Source: DATKCJ01 sp035513275 (GTDB taxonomy: Bacteria; Verrucomicrobiota; Verrucomicrobiia; Opitutales; Opitutaceae). From it: DNA of 6,361 nucleotides. The DNA lies in NCBI GenBank assembly GCA_035513275.1, contig DATKCJ010000236.1, forward strand, positions 1 to 6,361, read 5' to 3'. Below, in pieces: positions 1 through 5,614 of the stretch. The translations under genes and the position numbers were made by a program. The first letter of the stretch is position 1. Each line of letters starts with the position of its first letter. The notes under the pieces are model-generated. The model did not search any database. It was given only the letters and a program-made list of their open reading frames with translations, and had not been told where the DNA came from.

Positions 1-291
1 GGACTCGACGAACGCGAATCGGAGATCATCAAGCTGCGATTCGGCCTCGAAGGGAAGGACGAGCTCACGCTCGAGGAGGTCGGGAAGATATTCAACGTCA
101 CGCGCGAGCGCGTGCGCCAGCTGCAGAACATCGCGATCACAAAGATGCGCCGCGCCATGGCCGACATCGAGCACCAGCGCACGCAGGATGAAATCGACGA
201 GGAGGATCGGGTCCGAAAGCGGATGGATGTGCTCCGCGAGTTCTTCGAGTCGCGCGCCAGGCGCCCTGCGCCGATCCGCAAGTCGGCGTGA
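1..291 (+). CDS. RNA polymerase sigma-70 family factor, C-terminal part (5' end outside window)
   Basis: The window opens in frame inside this gene, leaving 96 codons and a TGA stop. Residues 1-53 of the visible part are sigma region 4. They begin with LDERESEIIKLRFGL and continue into the helix-turn-helix of region 4.2 (TLEEVGKIFNVTRERVRQL), which in this family contacts the -35 promoter element and, in the protein, the core beta flap. The motif is the primary/RpoD or closely related group 2 type, not ECF, but regions 1-3 are missing so rpoD cannot be separated from an rpoS-like paralogue. Oddity: most housekeeping sigmas stop within roughly 10-25 residues of region 4.2, whereas this one carries about 43 more, highly charged residues (acidic DEIDEED, then a basic end RKSA). 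It converges on the minus-strand membrane-protein gene, and no clear terminator lies in the 18-base gap. Confidence 0.93.
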   Translation, partial: GLDERESEIIKLRFGLEGKDELTLEEVGKIFNVTRERVRQLQNIAITKMRRAMADIEHQRTQDEIDEEDRVRKRMDVLREFFESRARRPAPIRKSA

Positions 292-309
292 GGTTCCCTC
301 GATCGAGTC

Positions 310-855
310 TCAGCGCTTTCGCGCGGAGAGCAGCAGCAGTCCGATCCCGGCTGCGATGGCCGCATAGGGCCAGAGATCGAAGGCGATCCTGAGATAGAAC
401 TTCAAGTCCGGGTGGAAGAGCTGCGTTAGTCCCACAAGCAGGAGCGCGCCACCCGGTATCATCGCCCACGTGTCCCGTCGCTTGAATCCGACTGCGGAGA
501 GGATCCAAAGGAGAAACCAACCAGCACCGAAACAGACGAAAAATATCCCAGCGCGCCCCGCGCGGTCGGCATCAACCAGAGCCCGGGCAACAACTCCGGA
601 CCCAAGCCCGGTGAGCACGCAACCTGCAACGAGCATCCCCCAAGTCCGCGACGCGAACGCCGCGACGATGAGTGCCACGCCGATCGCTAGCACGACAAGC
701 TGGTTCCAATCGGGGCCGAGGAAACGCTGCGCGAGCGCAAAAATCCCGAGGCCAAGAAGCACAACCGCAAGCGTCCTGCGATTGTCCCAGCGCCCGGCTT
801 GGACGGGCGGGGTCTCATTCACCGGCTTGGGCTCGTGGTTCTCTTCCAATTTCAA
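310..855 (-). CDS. Six-helix integral membrane protein of unknown function
   Basis: The predicted protein has 181 residues. A short charged, proline-containing N-terminus (about 1-27) is followed by six likely membrane helices near residues 28-43, 52-68, 72-92, 102-123, 130-146 and 155-176, and it ends in a positive SARKR tail. The last segment (DLWPYAAIAAGIGLLLL) resembles the short WP...GxxLL membrane hairpins of LiaI/LiaF-type and DUF5668-like proteins. That is a resemblance only, and no function can be assigned. The start is uncertain: the longest frame needs a TTG at 855, and a GTG lies at codon 12 (822). Neither has a good Shine-Dalgarno sequence. The TTG is overlapped by a two-codon ATG-GGT-TGA frame at 860-852. 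The gene lies downstream of rpsA on the same strand but beyond a strong terminator, so it probably has its own weak promoter or depends on read-through. Confidence 0.8.
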   Translation of the reverse strand: MKLEENHEPKPVNETPPVQAGRWDNRRTLAVVLLGLGIFALAQRFLGPDWNQLVVLAIGVALIVAAFASRTWGMLVAGCVLTGLGSGVVARALVDADRAGRAGIFFVCFGAGWFLLWILSAVGFKRRDTWAMIPGGALLLVGLTQLFHPDLKFYLRIAFDLWPYAAIAAGIGLLLLSARKR

Positions 856-916
856 CCCATAGTGACCAACGCGCAGCCTGCGCCAAGCCCGCGTTTATCA
901 TCCGCCGGCGGCAAAC

Positions 917-945
917 AAAAAGGGCGCCCGTTTCGGGGCGCCCTT
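917..945 (-). terminator. Rho-independent terminator of rpsA
   Basis: Read on the minus strand, a 10-base arm (945-936, AAGGGCGCCC) and its complement (GGGCGCCCTT, 929-920) enclose a six-base loop CGAAAC. The stem runs into a T-run at 921-917, with three more T at 915-913. It lies about 23 bases after the rpsA stop codon. The GC stem followed by U-tract is a textbook intrinsic terminator. The arms are also complementary when read on the plus strand, but no plus-strand T-run follows, so it serves the minus strand. Confidence 0.93.
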
Positions 946-967
946 GAAAGACTGACTGGCGGGTCGA

Positions 968-2632
968 CTACTCCTTGCCTGTGGCCTCGTCGAGGATGTC
1001 GCCGAGGTTCATGAGGTCGGTGCCGCTCTTCATCGAGTCGTAGGTCGCTGCCTCCGCCTCGAGCTGATCGGCGCTGTAGTTCGCGGCCTTGATGCTCAGG
1101 CCAAGGCGGCGCTCCTCGCGGTCGATCTTGATGACGCGCGCGGTGACTTCCTGGCCGGGCTTCAAGACGTCCTTCACCTTGTCCACACGCTCCTCCTGGA
1201 TCTGGGAGATGTGCACGAGGCCGTCGATGCCGTCCTTGATTTCGACGAAGGCGCCGAAGGTCGTGATCTTGCTGATCTTGCCCTCGACAACGTCGCCCAC
1301 GCGGAACACGCGGTCGATGTCGGACCACGGATCGTCGGAGAGCTGCTTCACGCCGAGCGAGATCCGCTGCTGGCTAGGATCGACGTCGAGAACGATCGCG
1401 TCGATCTCGTCGCCCTTGTTGAGCACTTCGCTCGGGTGGTTGACCTTGCGGGTCCACGACATGTCGGAAACGTGCACCATGCCGTCGATACCTTCCTCGA
1501 GTTCGATGAAGGCGCCGTAGGTGGTCATGTTGCGCACCTTGCCGCGGACGCGTGCGCCAACGGGATAGTTGTGCTTCACCATGTCCCACGGGTTGGCCTC
1601 GAGCTGGCGCAAGCCGAGTGAAATCTTCTGCTCGTCGCGGTTGAGGCCGAGGATGACGGCATCGAGTTCCTGACCGACCTTGAGGAGGTCGGAAGGTTTC
1701 GCGATGCGCTTGGTCCAGGACATCTCGGTGATGTGCACGAGACCCTCGACTCCAGGCTCGAGCTCGACGAACGCGCCATACGGCACGAGGTTGACGACCT
1801 TGCCGCGGATGCGGGCGCCGACGGGGAACTTGTGGTCGATGTCGTCCCACGGGTTCTTCTTGGTCTGCTTGAGGCCGAGGGAGACACGCTCCTTCTCGCG
1901 GTTGACCTCGATAACCATGACCTCGATCTCCTCACCCTGCTTGACCATCTCGCTCGGGTGCGCAATGCGGCCCCAGCTCATGTCGGTGATGTGGAGGAGG
2001 CCGTCCATGCCGTCGAGGTCGATGAACGCACCGAAGTCGGTGATGTTCTTCACGACGCCCTTGCGGAGCTGGCCGGGCTGGATCGAGTCGAGCAAGTCGC
2101 GGCGCTTCTGCGAGCGCTGCTCCTCGAGGAGCTCGCGGCGGGAGAGAACGATGTTCTTCCTGTCGAGGTTGATCTTGAGGACCTTGAAATCGTAGGTCTG
2201 CCCCAGATATTGATCGAGGTTCTTGGGGGGCTGGATGTCGATGTGCGACGCCGGGAGGAACGAGTCCACGCCGATGCTCACAATGAGGCCGCCCTTGACC
2301 TTGGTCTTGACGCGGCCGGGGACGATGGCGCCCTCCTGGCACTTCAAGACGATGTTTTCCCAGTTCTTCTTCTGCTGGGCCAGGTCGTAGGACAGGATCG
2401 GGTTTCCGCCGATGTCCTCGAGCTTGATAACGAGCACTTCAATCTGGGAGCCGATCTGAAGCTCGCCGAGATCACCGAACTCATGCGCGGGGATGACTCC
2501 CTCTGATTTGCCACCGATGTCGACGACGACTTCGTTCTGGCGGATTTCGGTTATCGTGCCGGGGACAATCGCCCCCTCTTTGAGCCGGCTGAATGACGAA
2601 TTAGCCAGCAGTTCCTGCATTAACGAACTCAT
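968..2632 (-). CDS. rpsA: 30S ribosomal protein S1
   Basis: S1 binds mRNA on the small ribosomal subunit and helps load transcripts that are structured or poor in Shine-Dalgarno sequence. The protein has 554 residues, close to the 557 of E. coli S1. Six S1/OB-fold repeats are visible, near residues 20-84, 101-167, 187-257, 272-343, 359-429 and 445-516. Repeats 3-6 carry the classic signature of GxV..I..FGAFV(D/E)L, then G(L/M)(V/L)H(I/V)(S/T), then KxG(D/Q)E. Repeats 1 and 2 are more divergent, as expected for the ribosome-binding end. An acidic tail follows (YDSMKSGTDLMNLGDILDE). I chose the ATG at 2632 because the protein then begins MSSLMQELL just before repeat 1. An upstream in-frame ATG (2677) would add 15 residues with no family look, and an ATG at codon 5 is also possible. 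No Shine-Dalgarno is visible before either ATG. The gene has its own leader region and a strong terminator, so it looks monocistronic. Confidence 0.97.
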   Translation of the reverse strand: MSSLMQELLANSSFSRLKEGAIVPGTITEIRQNEVVVDIGGKSEGVIPAHEFGDLGELQIGSQIEVLVIKLEDIGGNPILSYDLAQQKKNWENIVLKCQEGAIVPGRVKTKVKGGLIVSIGVDSFLPASHIDIQPPKNLDQYLGQTYDFKVLKINLDRKNIVLSRRELLEEQRSQKRRDLLDSIQPGQLRKGVVKNITDFGAFIDLDGMDGLLHITDMSWGRIAHPSEMVKQGEEIEVMVIEVNREKERVSLGLKQTKKNPWDDIDHKFPVGARIRGKVVNLVPYGAFVELEPGVEGLVHITEMSWTKRIAKPSDLLKVGQELDAVILGLNRDEQKISLGLRQLEANPWDMVKHNYPVGARVRGKVRNMTTYGAFIELEEGIDGMVHVSDMSWTRKVNHPSEVLNKGDEIDAIVLDVDPSQQRISLGVKQLSDDPWSDIDRVFRVGDVVEGKISKITTFGAFVEIKDGIDGLVHISQIQEERVDKVKDVLKPGQEVTARVIKIDREERRLGLSIKAANYSADQLEAEAATYDSMKSGTDLMNLGDILDEATGKE

Positions 2633-2813
2633 GATGTGAAACGTGTGGCCCGGGCTGCTCCAGTTCCCCGACCCCACGCGAGGGCAGAAAGCCCTGATGG
2701 TTTGGTGTTAGACTCTGATTCCAGCCGACGGGAGCATGCGGCGACGTCGGACCGGACCAATGTGAGTGCCGCAAGAGGGCGAGACTCTCCAAGCCGCCGC
2801 CCGCGGCGCAAGG
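2633..2813 (-). promoter_or_regulatory. rpsA leader and promoter region
   Basis: These roughly 180 bases separate the terminator of the upstream block from the rpsA ATG and must hold the rpsA promoter. I could not identify a convincing -35/-10 pair. The last bases before the ATG (CACACGTTTCACATC on the minus strand) contain no AGGAGG-like element. A small hairpin, AGGGC-TTTCT-GCCCT on the minus strand (2695-2681), lies about 50 bases upstream of the start. In gammaproteobacteria rpsA is known to be translated from a structured leader without a Shine-Dalgarno and to be autoregulated by S1. Whether that applies here is inference. Confidence 0.45.
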
Positions 2814-2849
2814 AAAAAGGCCGGGCGTCTCGAATGCGCCGCCCCAGCC
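2814..2849 (-). terminator. Rho-independent terminator after the lipoprotein gene
   Basis: On the minus strand GGCTGGGGCG, which starts with the last base of the lipoprotein stop codon, can pair with CGCCCGGCC (2827-2819). The stem has nine pairs including one T-G wobble, plus one bulged G, and is followed directly by TTTTT (2818-2814). It closes the aguB-aguA-lipoprotein block and insulates rpsA from it. The bulge makes it slightly weaker-looking than the rpsA terminator. Confidence 0.78.
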
Positions 2850-3316
2850 TACTTCGCCGTCTCAGCGATGACCTCCTCGATGGCGCTGAAGATGGAAAGG
2901 TGGAAAGAGGAGTTCACCACGCCGATCTCAGACATAAGCCGCTCGCCACGAGTGTTTTCCTCCTCGCGGATCTCCCACGCCTGCATGCTCGCCAGTGAAT
3001 ACCCGCCATCCCGCTCCTCGACAGCGAACTTCAGCCGCGTCTGTCGGGAATTGCGCATCCCGGCATCCCGGCGGACGTTCGTGATCGCCTCGATCCGGCC
3101 GTGGGCCGCAGAGGTTGAGGTGATGCTGTAGCCCATCCGCAGGAGCGCGTCGGGCGCGGCCGTCATCACGGTCGCCGCTGTGGCGTCGAACTCATGCGTG
3201 ATTACCGGCACTTCGCGCGTGGTGCGCACACGCTCCTCAAAGGTTTCGCAGCCACCGAGAAGGAGGCTGAAGACAAGGAAGGCTGCGATTCGGAGAGACG
3301 GGGTCGGGATCGTCAT
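2849..3316 (-). CDS. Small lipoprotein of unknown function
   Basis: This is a 155-residue protein. Residues 1-22 are a lipoprotein signal peptide: a short polar start, then the hydrophobic stretch IAAFLVFSLLL and the lipobox LLGGC, with the lipidated cysteine at 23. The +2 residue is Glu, so the Asp-based inner-membrane retention rule does not apply, and the localisation is open. The mature part of about 130 residues is a compact alpha/beta-looking domain (VITHEFDATAATVMTAAPDALLRMGY, then alternating strands to about residue 115 and a C-terminal helix near 139-153). I do not recognise the family. The order of a helix, an ALxxMGY turn and then strands recalls small helix-grip lipoproteins, but that is weak. 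It begins 19 bases after the aguA stop with no Shine-Dalgarno in front of its ATG, and ends at a terminator, so it is probably the last gene of the aguB-aguA transcript. Confidence 0.85.
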   Translation of the reverse strand: MTIPTPSLRIAAFLVFSLLLGGCETFEERVRTTREVPVITHEFDATAATVMTAAPDALLRMGYSITSTSAAHGRIEAITNVRRDAGMRNSRQTRLKFAVEERDGGYSLASMQAWEIREEENTRGERLMSEIGVVNSSFHLSIFSAIEEVIAETAK

Positions 3317-3335
3317 CGAAAGGTAGGTTGAGAAG

Positions 3336-4442
3336 TCAGGCGGGTTGCTGCTGCGAGATACAATGGAGTGTGCCGAGGCCCAAAATCAACTCATAGCAAT
3401 CAATGGCGATCACCGCCCGGTCCGGGAAACAACTGCCGATGATCGCGCAAGCCTCCATGTCGCGCCGCGGCTGCCGAAACGTCGGCACCAGCACTGCGCC
3501 GTTGATCACTAGAAAATTGGCGTAGCTCGCCGGCACGCGTTGCCCGCGGAAACCCATCGGTCGGGGCATCGGGAGCTCCACGATCTCAAACCGCCCTCCC
3601 CCGGGCCGCTGGAAGCCGCGCAGGCGCTCGAGGTTCGCCGCAAGTGGCCTGTGGTTTCGGTCGCGCCTGTTCGGCTCGACGCAAGTGATCAGGCCGCCGG
3701 GACTGAAGAACCGCGTCATGTCGTCAATGTGCCCGTCGGTGTCGTCACCGGCGATGCCGTCACCGAGCCACAGCACTGTGCGCACGCCGAGGAAGTCACG
3801 CAGGTTTCGCTCGATCGCGGCGCGGTTCAGGTGCGGATTGCGGTTCCGATTGAGCAGGCATTGCTCGCTCGTGATGAGGACGCCCTGTCCGTTCACGTCG
3901 ATCGAGCCGCCTTCGAGGATCATCGGATTTTCGAACCGGCGCAGGTGCAGCTTCCAGGCGATTCTTGGCGGGATCCGGTTGTCGAGATCGTAAGGCGGAT
4001 ACTTGTCGCCCCAGGAATTAAAGGCCCAGTCGGTCAGTGCGACCTCGCCGGTGCGATCGTTCTTCACGAAGATCGGGCCGTGGTCGCGACACCAGACATC
4101 GTTCGTTGGGTGATCGTAGAAACGGACTCTCGCCATGTCGGCACCCGCGTTGCGGCATAAGCGTATCGCGCGCGGCTGGAGGGGTCGCGCGCAATTGATC
4201 CGCACCCTCTCGAAACGGCTGATGCTGGCGACGACGCGCGCGAACACGCCGGGTATCGGCCGGAAATGCCCCGGCCACGTCTTCCGTTTGTGCGGCCACG
4301 AGAGCCAGACTGCGTCCTGAGGTTCCCACTCCGCAGGAAATCGGAAACCGAGAGCAGCCGGGGGCAGCTCTCGGTTTCCGATTTCCTTACGCGACGCTCC
4401 GCGTCGCGCTGGATCTTCCTGATTGTTTTCTCTTTTTCTCAC
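3336..4442 (-). CDS. aguA: Agmatine deiminase
   Basis: The enzyme hydrolyses agmatine to N-carbamoylputrescine and ammonia in the cytoplasm; the adjacent amidase takes the next step. The family's markers appear in order: LGFRFPAEWEPQ (31-42), LSWPHKRKTWPG (47-58), WCRDHGP (117-123), NSWGDKYPPYDLD (142-154), LEGGSIDVNG (176-185), GDDTDGHIDD with the catalytic-type His238 (232-241), and the C-terminal LGTLHCISQQQP with nucleophile Cys361. The context excludes a stand-alone peptidylarginine deiminase reading. The start is the problem. The family usually begins only a few residues before LGFRFP, but there is no ATG, GTG or TTG between that motif and the GTG at 4442. Using this GTG adds a charged 28-residue extension encoded by hairpin DNA; a rare CTG (codon 26) or ATC (codon 21) start is the alternative. 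An AAAGAG lies two bases before the GTG, which is too close to be a good ribosome-binding site. The stop is TGA at 3336. Confidence 0.95.
   Translation of the reverse strand: MRKRENNQEDPARRGASRKEIGNRELPPAALGFRFPAEWEPQDAVWLSWPHKRKTWPGHFRPIPGVFARVVASISRFERVRINCARPLQPRAIRLCRNAGADMARVRFYDHPTNDVWCRDHGPIFVKNDRTGEVALTDWAFNSWGDKYPPYDLDNRIPPRIAWKLHLRRFENPMILEGGSIDVNGQGVLITSEQCLLNRNRNPHLNRAAIERNLRDFLGVRTVLWLGDGIAGDDTDGHIDDMTRFFSPGGLITCVEPNRRDRNHRPLAANLERLRGFQRPGGGRFEIVELPMPRPMGFRGQRVPASYANFLVINGAVLVPTFRQPRRDMEACAIIGSCFPDRAVIAIDCYELILGLGTLHCISQQQPA
4335..4387. repeat. Perfect 21-base inverted repeat at the aguA 5' end
   Basis: Arms 4335-4355 and 4367-4387 are exact reverse complements over 21 bases (outer AGGAAATCGG, inner CCGAGAGC) around an 11-base spacer. 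The spacer can add three further pairs (GCC/GGC) after one A-A mismatch, with a three-base loop. Read on the minus strand, the downstream arm encodes ALGFRFP, the conserved start of agmatine deiminase; the upstream arm is its mirror. A transcript would fold into one long hairpin over the first conserved codons. No T-run follows, so it is not an intrinsic terminator. Confidence 0.95.
4390..4408. repeat. 8-base-pair palindromic hairpin with CGC-NNN-GCG core
   Basis: CGCGACGC (4390-4397), loop TCC, then GCGTCGCG (4401-4408): eight perfect pairs with a three-base loop, two bases from the end of the 21-base inverted repeat. It lies within the frame counted as the N-terminal extension of AguA. It is one of the series of short hairpins at this junction. 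Confidence 0.85.
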
Positions 4443-4449
4443 GTCTCTT

Positions 4450-4466
4450 TGTCCGCGAAGCGGACA
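4450..4466. repeat. 7-base-pair hairpin with GAA loop
   Basis: TGTCCGC (4450-4456), loop GAA, then GCGGACA (4460-4466). It lies between the aguB stop and the possible GTG start of aguA. On the transcribed (minus) strand the centre reads CGC-TTC-GCG, identical to that of the neighbouring hairpin at 4469-4493, while the outer stem sequence differs. Confidence 0.88.
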
Positions 4467-4468
4467 CT

Positions 4469-4493
4469 TAGGAATTCGCGAAGCGAATTCCTA
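4469..4493. repeat. 11-base-pair hairpin overlapping the aguB stop codon
   Basis: TAGGAATTCGC (4469-4479), loop GAA, then GCGAATTCCTA (4483-4493). All eleven pairs are perfect. The TAG stop codon of the amidase (4493-4491 on the minus strand) is the outermost part of the stem. No T-run follows on either strand, so it is not a Rho-independent terminator; an mRNA-stabilising or processing role is possible but unproven. Confidence 0.9.
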
Positions 4494-5369
4494 GTCGACG
4501 AACCTCCGCGTCAGATCCCCGTAAGCGTCGATCCTCCTGTCGCGGAGAAACGGCCAATGGGTGCGCGTGACATCCACCTGCCCGAGGTCCACCGGCACGA
4601 GCAGGATCTCCTCATCGCCGACTGACGCCTTTGCGAGAATTTCTCCGCTCGTCCCCGCGACGAAGCTCTGGCCCCAGAACTCGATCCCGTCGCCGCCGAC
4701 AGGTGTTTCCAATCCGACTCGGTTCGCCACGGCGACGATGCAGCCGTTCGCGACGGCGTGGCCGCGCTGGATCGTTTCCCATGCGCCGTGCTGGTTTGCG
4801 CCGTGTTTTTTCTTCTCCTTCGGATGCCAGCCGATCGCTGTCGGGTAGAAAATGATCTCGGCCCCCTGCAACGCCGTGAGCCTTGCCGCCTCGGGATACC
4901 ATTGGTCCCAGCAGATCAGGACGCCGATCGTGCCGTAGCGCGTTTTCCACGCGCGGAAGCCAGTGTCGCCGGGGGTGAAGTAGAATTTCTCGTAGTAGAG
5001 CGGGTCGTCCGGGATGTGCATCTTCCGGTAGATCCCGAGCAGTTTGCCGTCTGCGTCGATGATGACCGCTGTGTTGTGGTAGAGCCCTGAGGCACGCTTC
5101 TCAAAAAGCGAGGCGACGATGACCACCTTGTGCTTCTTCGCTATCCGCTGGAACGCCTTCGTGCTCGGTCCCGGGATCGGCTCGGCTAGAGCGAAGTTGT
5201 CGTGATCTTCGCTCTGACAGAAATACTGCGAGCGAAACAGCTCCTGCGTGCAGATGATCTTCGCGCCGCGCCGCGCCGCGCGCTCCGTGAGTGCGAGTGT
5301 CTTCTTCAAGTTGGCGGCTGGGCTGGCGCTGCAGGCATGCTGCAACAGGCCGAGGGTGACCTTGCTCAT
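4491..5369 (-). CDS. aguB: N-carbamoylputrescine amidase
   Basis: This nitrilase-superfamily enzyme hydrolyses N-carbamoylputrescine to putrescine, CO2 and ammonia. It is full length at 292 residues. The catalytic Glu-Lys-Cys triad is visible: Glu43 in CTQELF, Lys116 in YRKMHIPDDP and Cys153 in VLICWDQWYPEAARL. Further family marks are the N-terminal VTLGLLQHACS, the segment YYEKFYFTPGDTGF, GANQHGAWETIQRGHAVANG, and the typical end THWPFLRDRRIDAYGDL. These separate it from general nitrilases and from beta-ureidopropionase, and the neighbouring agmatine deiminase supports the substrate. The ATG at 5369 fits the conserved N-terminus and has a modest purine tract (AAAAAGAG) three bases upstream. 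The TAG stop lies in a hairpin, and the same frame stays open through the 48 bases to aguA. It is the first gene of the minus-strand block and divergent from the response regulator. Confidence 0.97.
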   Translation of the reverse strand: MSKVTLGLLQHACSASPAANLKKTLALTERAARRGAKIICTQELFRSQYFCQSEDHDNFALAEPIPGPSTKAFQRIAKKHKVVIVASLFEKRASGLYHNTAVIIDADGKLLGIYRKMHIPDDPLYYEKFYFTPGDTGFRAWKTRYGTIGVLICWDQWYPEAARLTALQGAEIIFYPTAIGWHPKEKKKHGANQHGAWETIQRGHAVANGCIVAVANRVGLETPVGGDGIEFWGQSFVAGTSGEILAKASVGDEEILLVPVDLGQVDVTRTHWPFLRDRRIDAYGDLTRRFVD

Positions 5370-5382
5370 GCACTCTTTTTGA

Positions 5383-5402
5383 GACCGCCGCTTCGCGGGG
5401 TC
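5383..5402. repeat. Hairpin with CGC-TTC-GCG core in the aguB leader
   Basis: GACC-G-CCGC (5383-5391), loop TTC, then GCGGGGTC (5395-5402): eight pairs with one bulged G. It shares the CGC-TTC-GCG centre with the hairpins at the far end of aguB, in the opposite orientation. It lies just upstream of the A-rich ribosome-binding area of aguB, so it would be in the mRNA leader if transcription starts further upstream. Confidence 0.65.
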
Positions 5403-5408
5403 GAGACG

Positions 5409-5435
5409 CGAAACGCCCCGGCCCGCCGGGTTTCG
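5409..5435. repeat. Imperfect inverted repeat in the aguB leader
   Basis: CGAAAC (5409-5414) and CCGG (5418-5421), with three unpaired bases between them, can pair with CCGGGTTTCG (5426-5435), giving ten pairs around a four-base loop. With the hairpin at 5383-5402 it makes a GC-rich, structured leader for aguB. No T-run follows, so it does not look like a terminator. Confidence 0.5.
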
Positions 5436-5469
5436 AACGGCTCGCGGCGCTCGAGAGCGGTGGCCGGCT

Positions 5470-5500
5470 TTGACGCTTCCTTGATATTATTTTGACAATT
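5470..5500. promoter_or_regulatory. AT-rich patch, possible divergent promoter region
   Basis: This is the only clearly AT-rich stretch between aguB and the response regulator. On the plus strand TG-A-TATTAT (5482-5490) matches an extended -10 element at five of six hexamer positions and would drive the regulator with a leader of about 120 bases. A TTGACA occurs at 5492-5497, but no -10 lies at the right distance from it. On the minus strand TAATAT (5489-5484) could be a -10 for aguB, but no -35 sits at proper spacing. The assignment rests on composition and one hexamer. Confidence 0.3.
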
Positions 5501-5614
5501 CACAGGGGCCTTCCAAGAACTGCCAATGTTGCCGACAGACGATTCAACCATCGCCAGGCTACCAGTGCGGCAGTTTGCCGGCTGGCATCGGACTACCCGC
5601 ACACATAATCCCCA

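Noticed and set aside
470..862. A 130-codon plus-strand frame opposite the membrane-protein gene
   Set aside because: It is a Ser/Arg/Pro/Thr-rich translation with no domain. The opposite strand encodes a coherent six-helix membrane protein.
1733..2506. A 257-codon plus-strand open frame opposite rpsA
   Set aside because: Its sequence is a monotonous run of Asp, Glu, Leu, Val and Ala, typical of the complement of GC-biased coding DNA. It lies wholly inside a certain rpsA gene on the other strand.
1029..2570. Tandem repeats within rpsA suggesting a repeat array
   Set aside because: The periodic similarity of about 255-265 bases simply reflects the repeated S1 domains of the protein, not a DNA repeat or CRISPR array.
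3540..4160. A 206-codon plus-strand open frame opposite aguA
   Set aside because: It lies fully antisense to a well-supported enzyme gene and shows no domain-like features.
4335..4493. Insertion sequence or transcription terminator at the aguB-aguA junction
   Set aside because: There is no transposase, no target-site duplication that I could see, and no T-run after any of the hairpins. Described as repeats only.
5366..5602. A 78-codon minus-strand frame whose TGA overlaps the aguB ATG (ATGA)
   Set aside because: The overlap looks like translational coupling, but the peptide is nondescript and its second half is just the translation of the hairpin-rich leader. It has no ribosome-binding site. 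A leader peptide cannot be excluded but is not supported.
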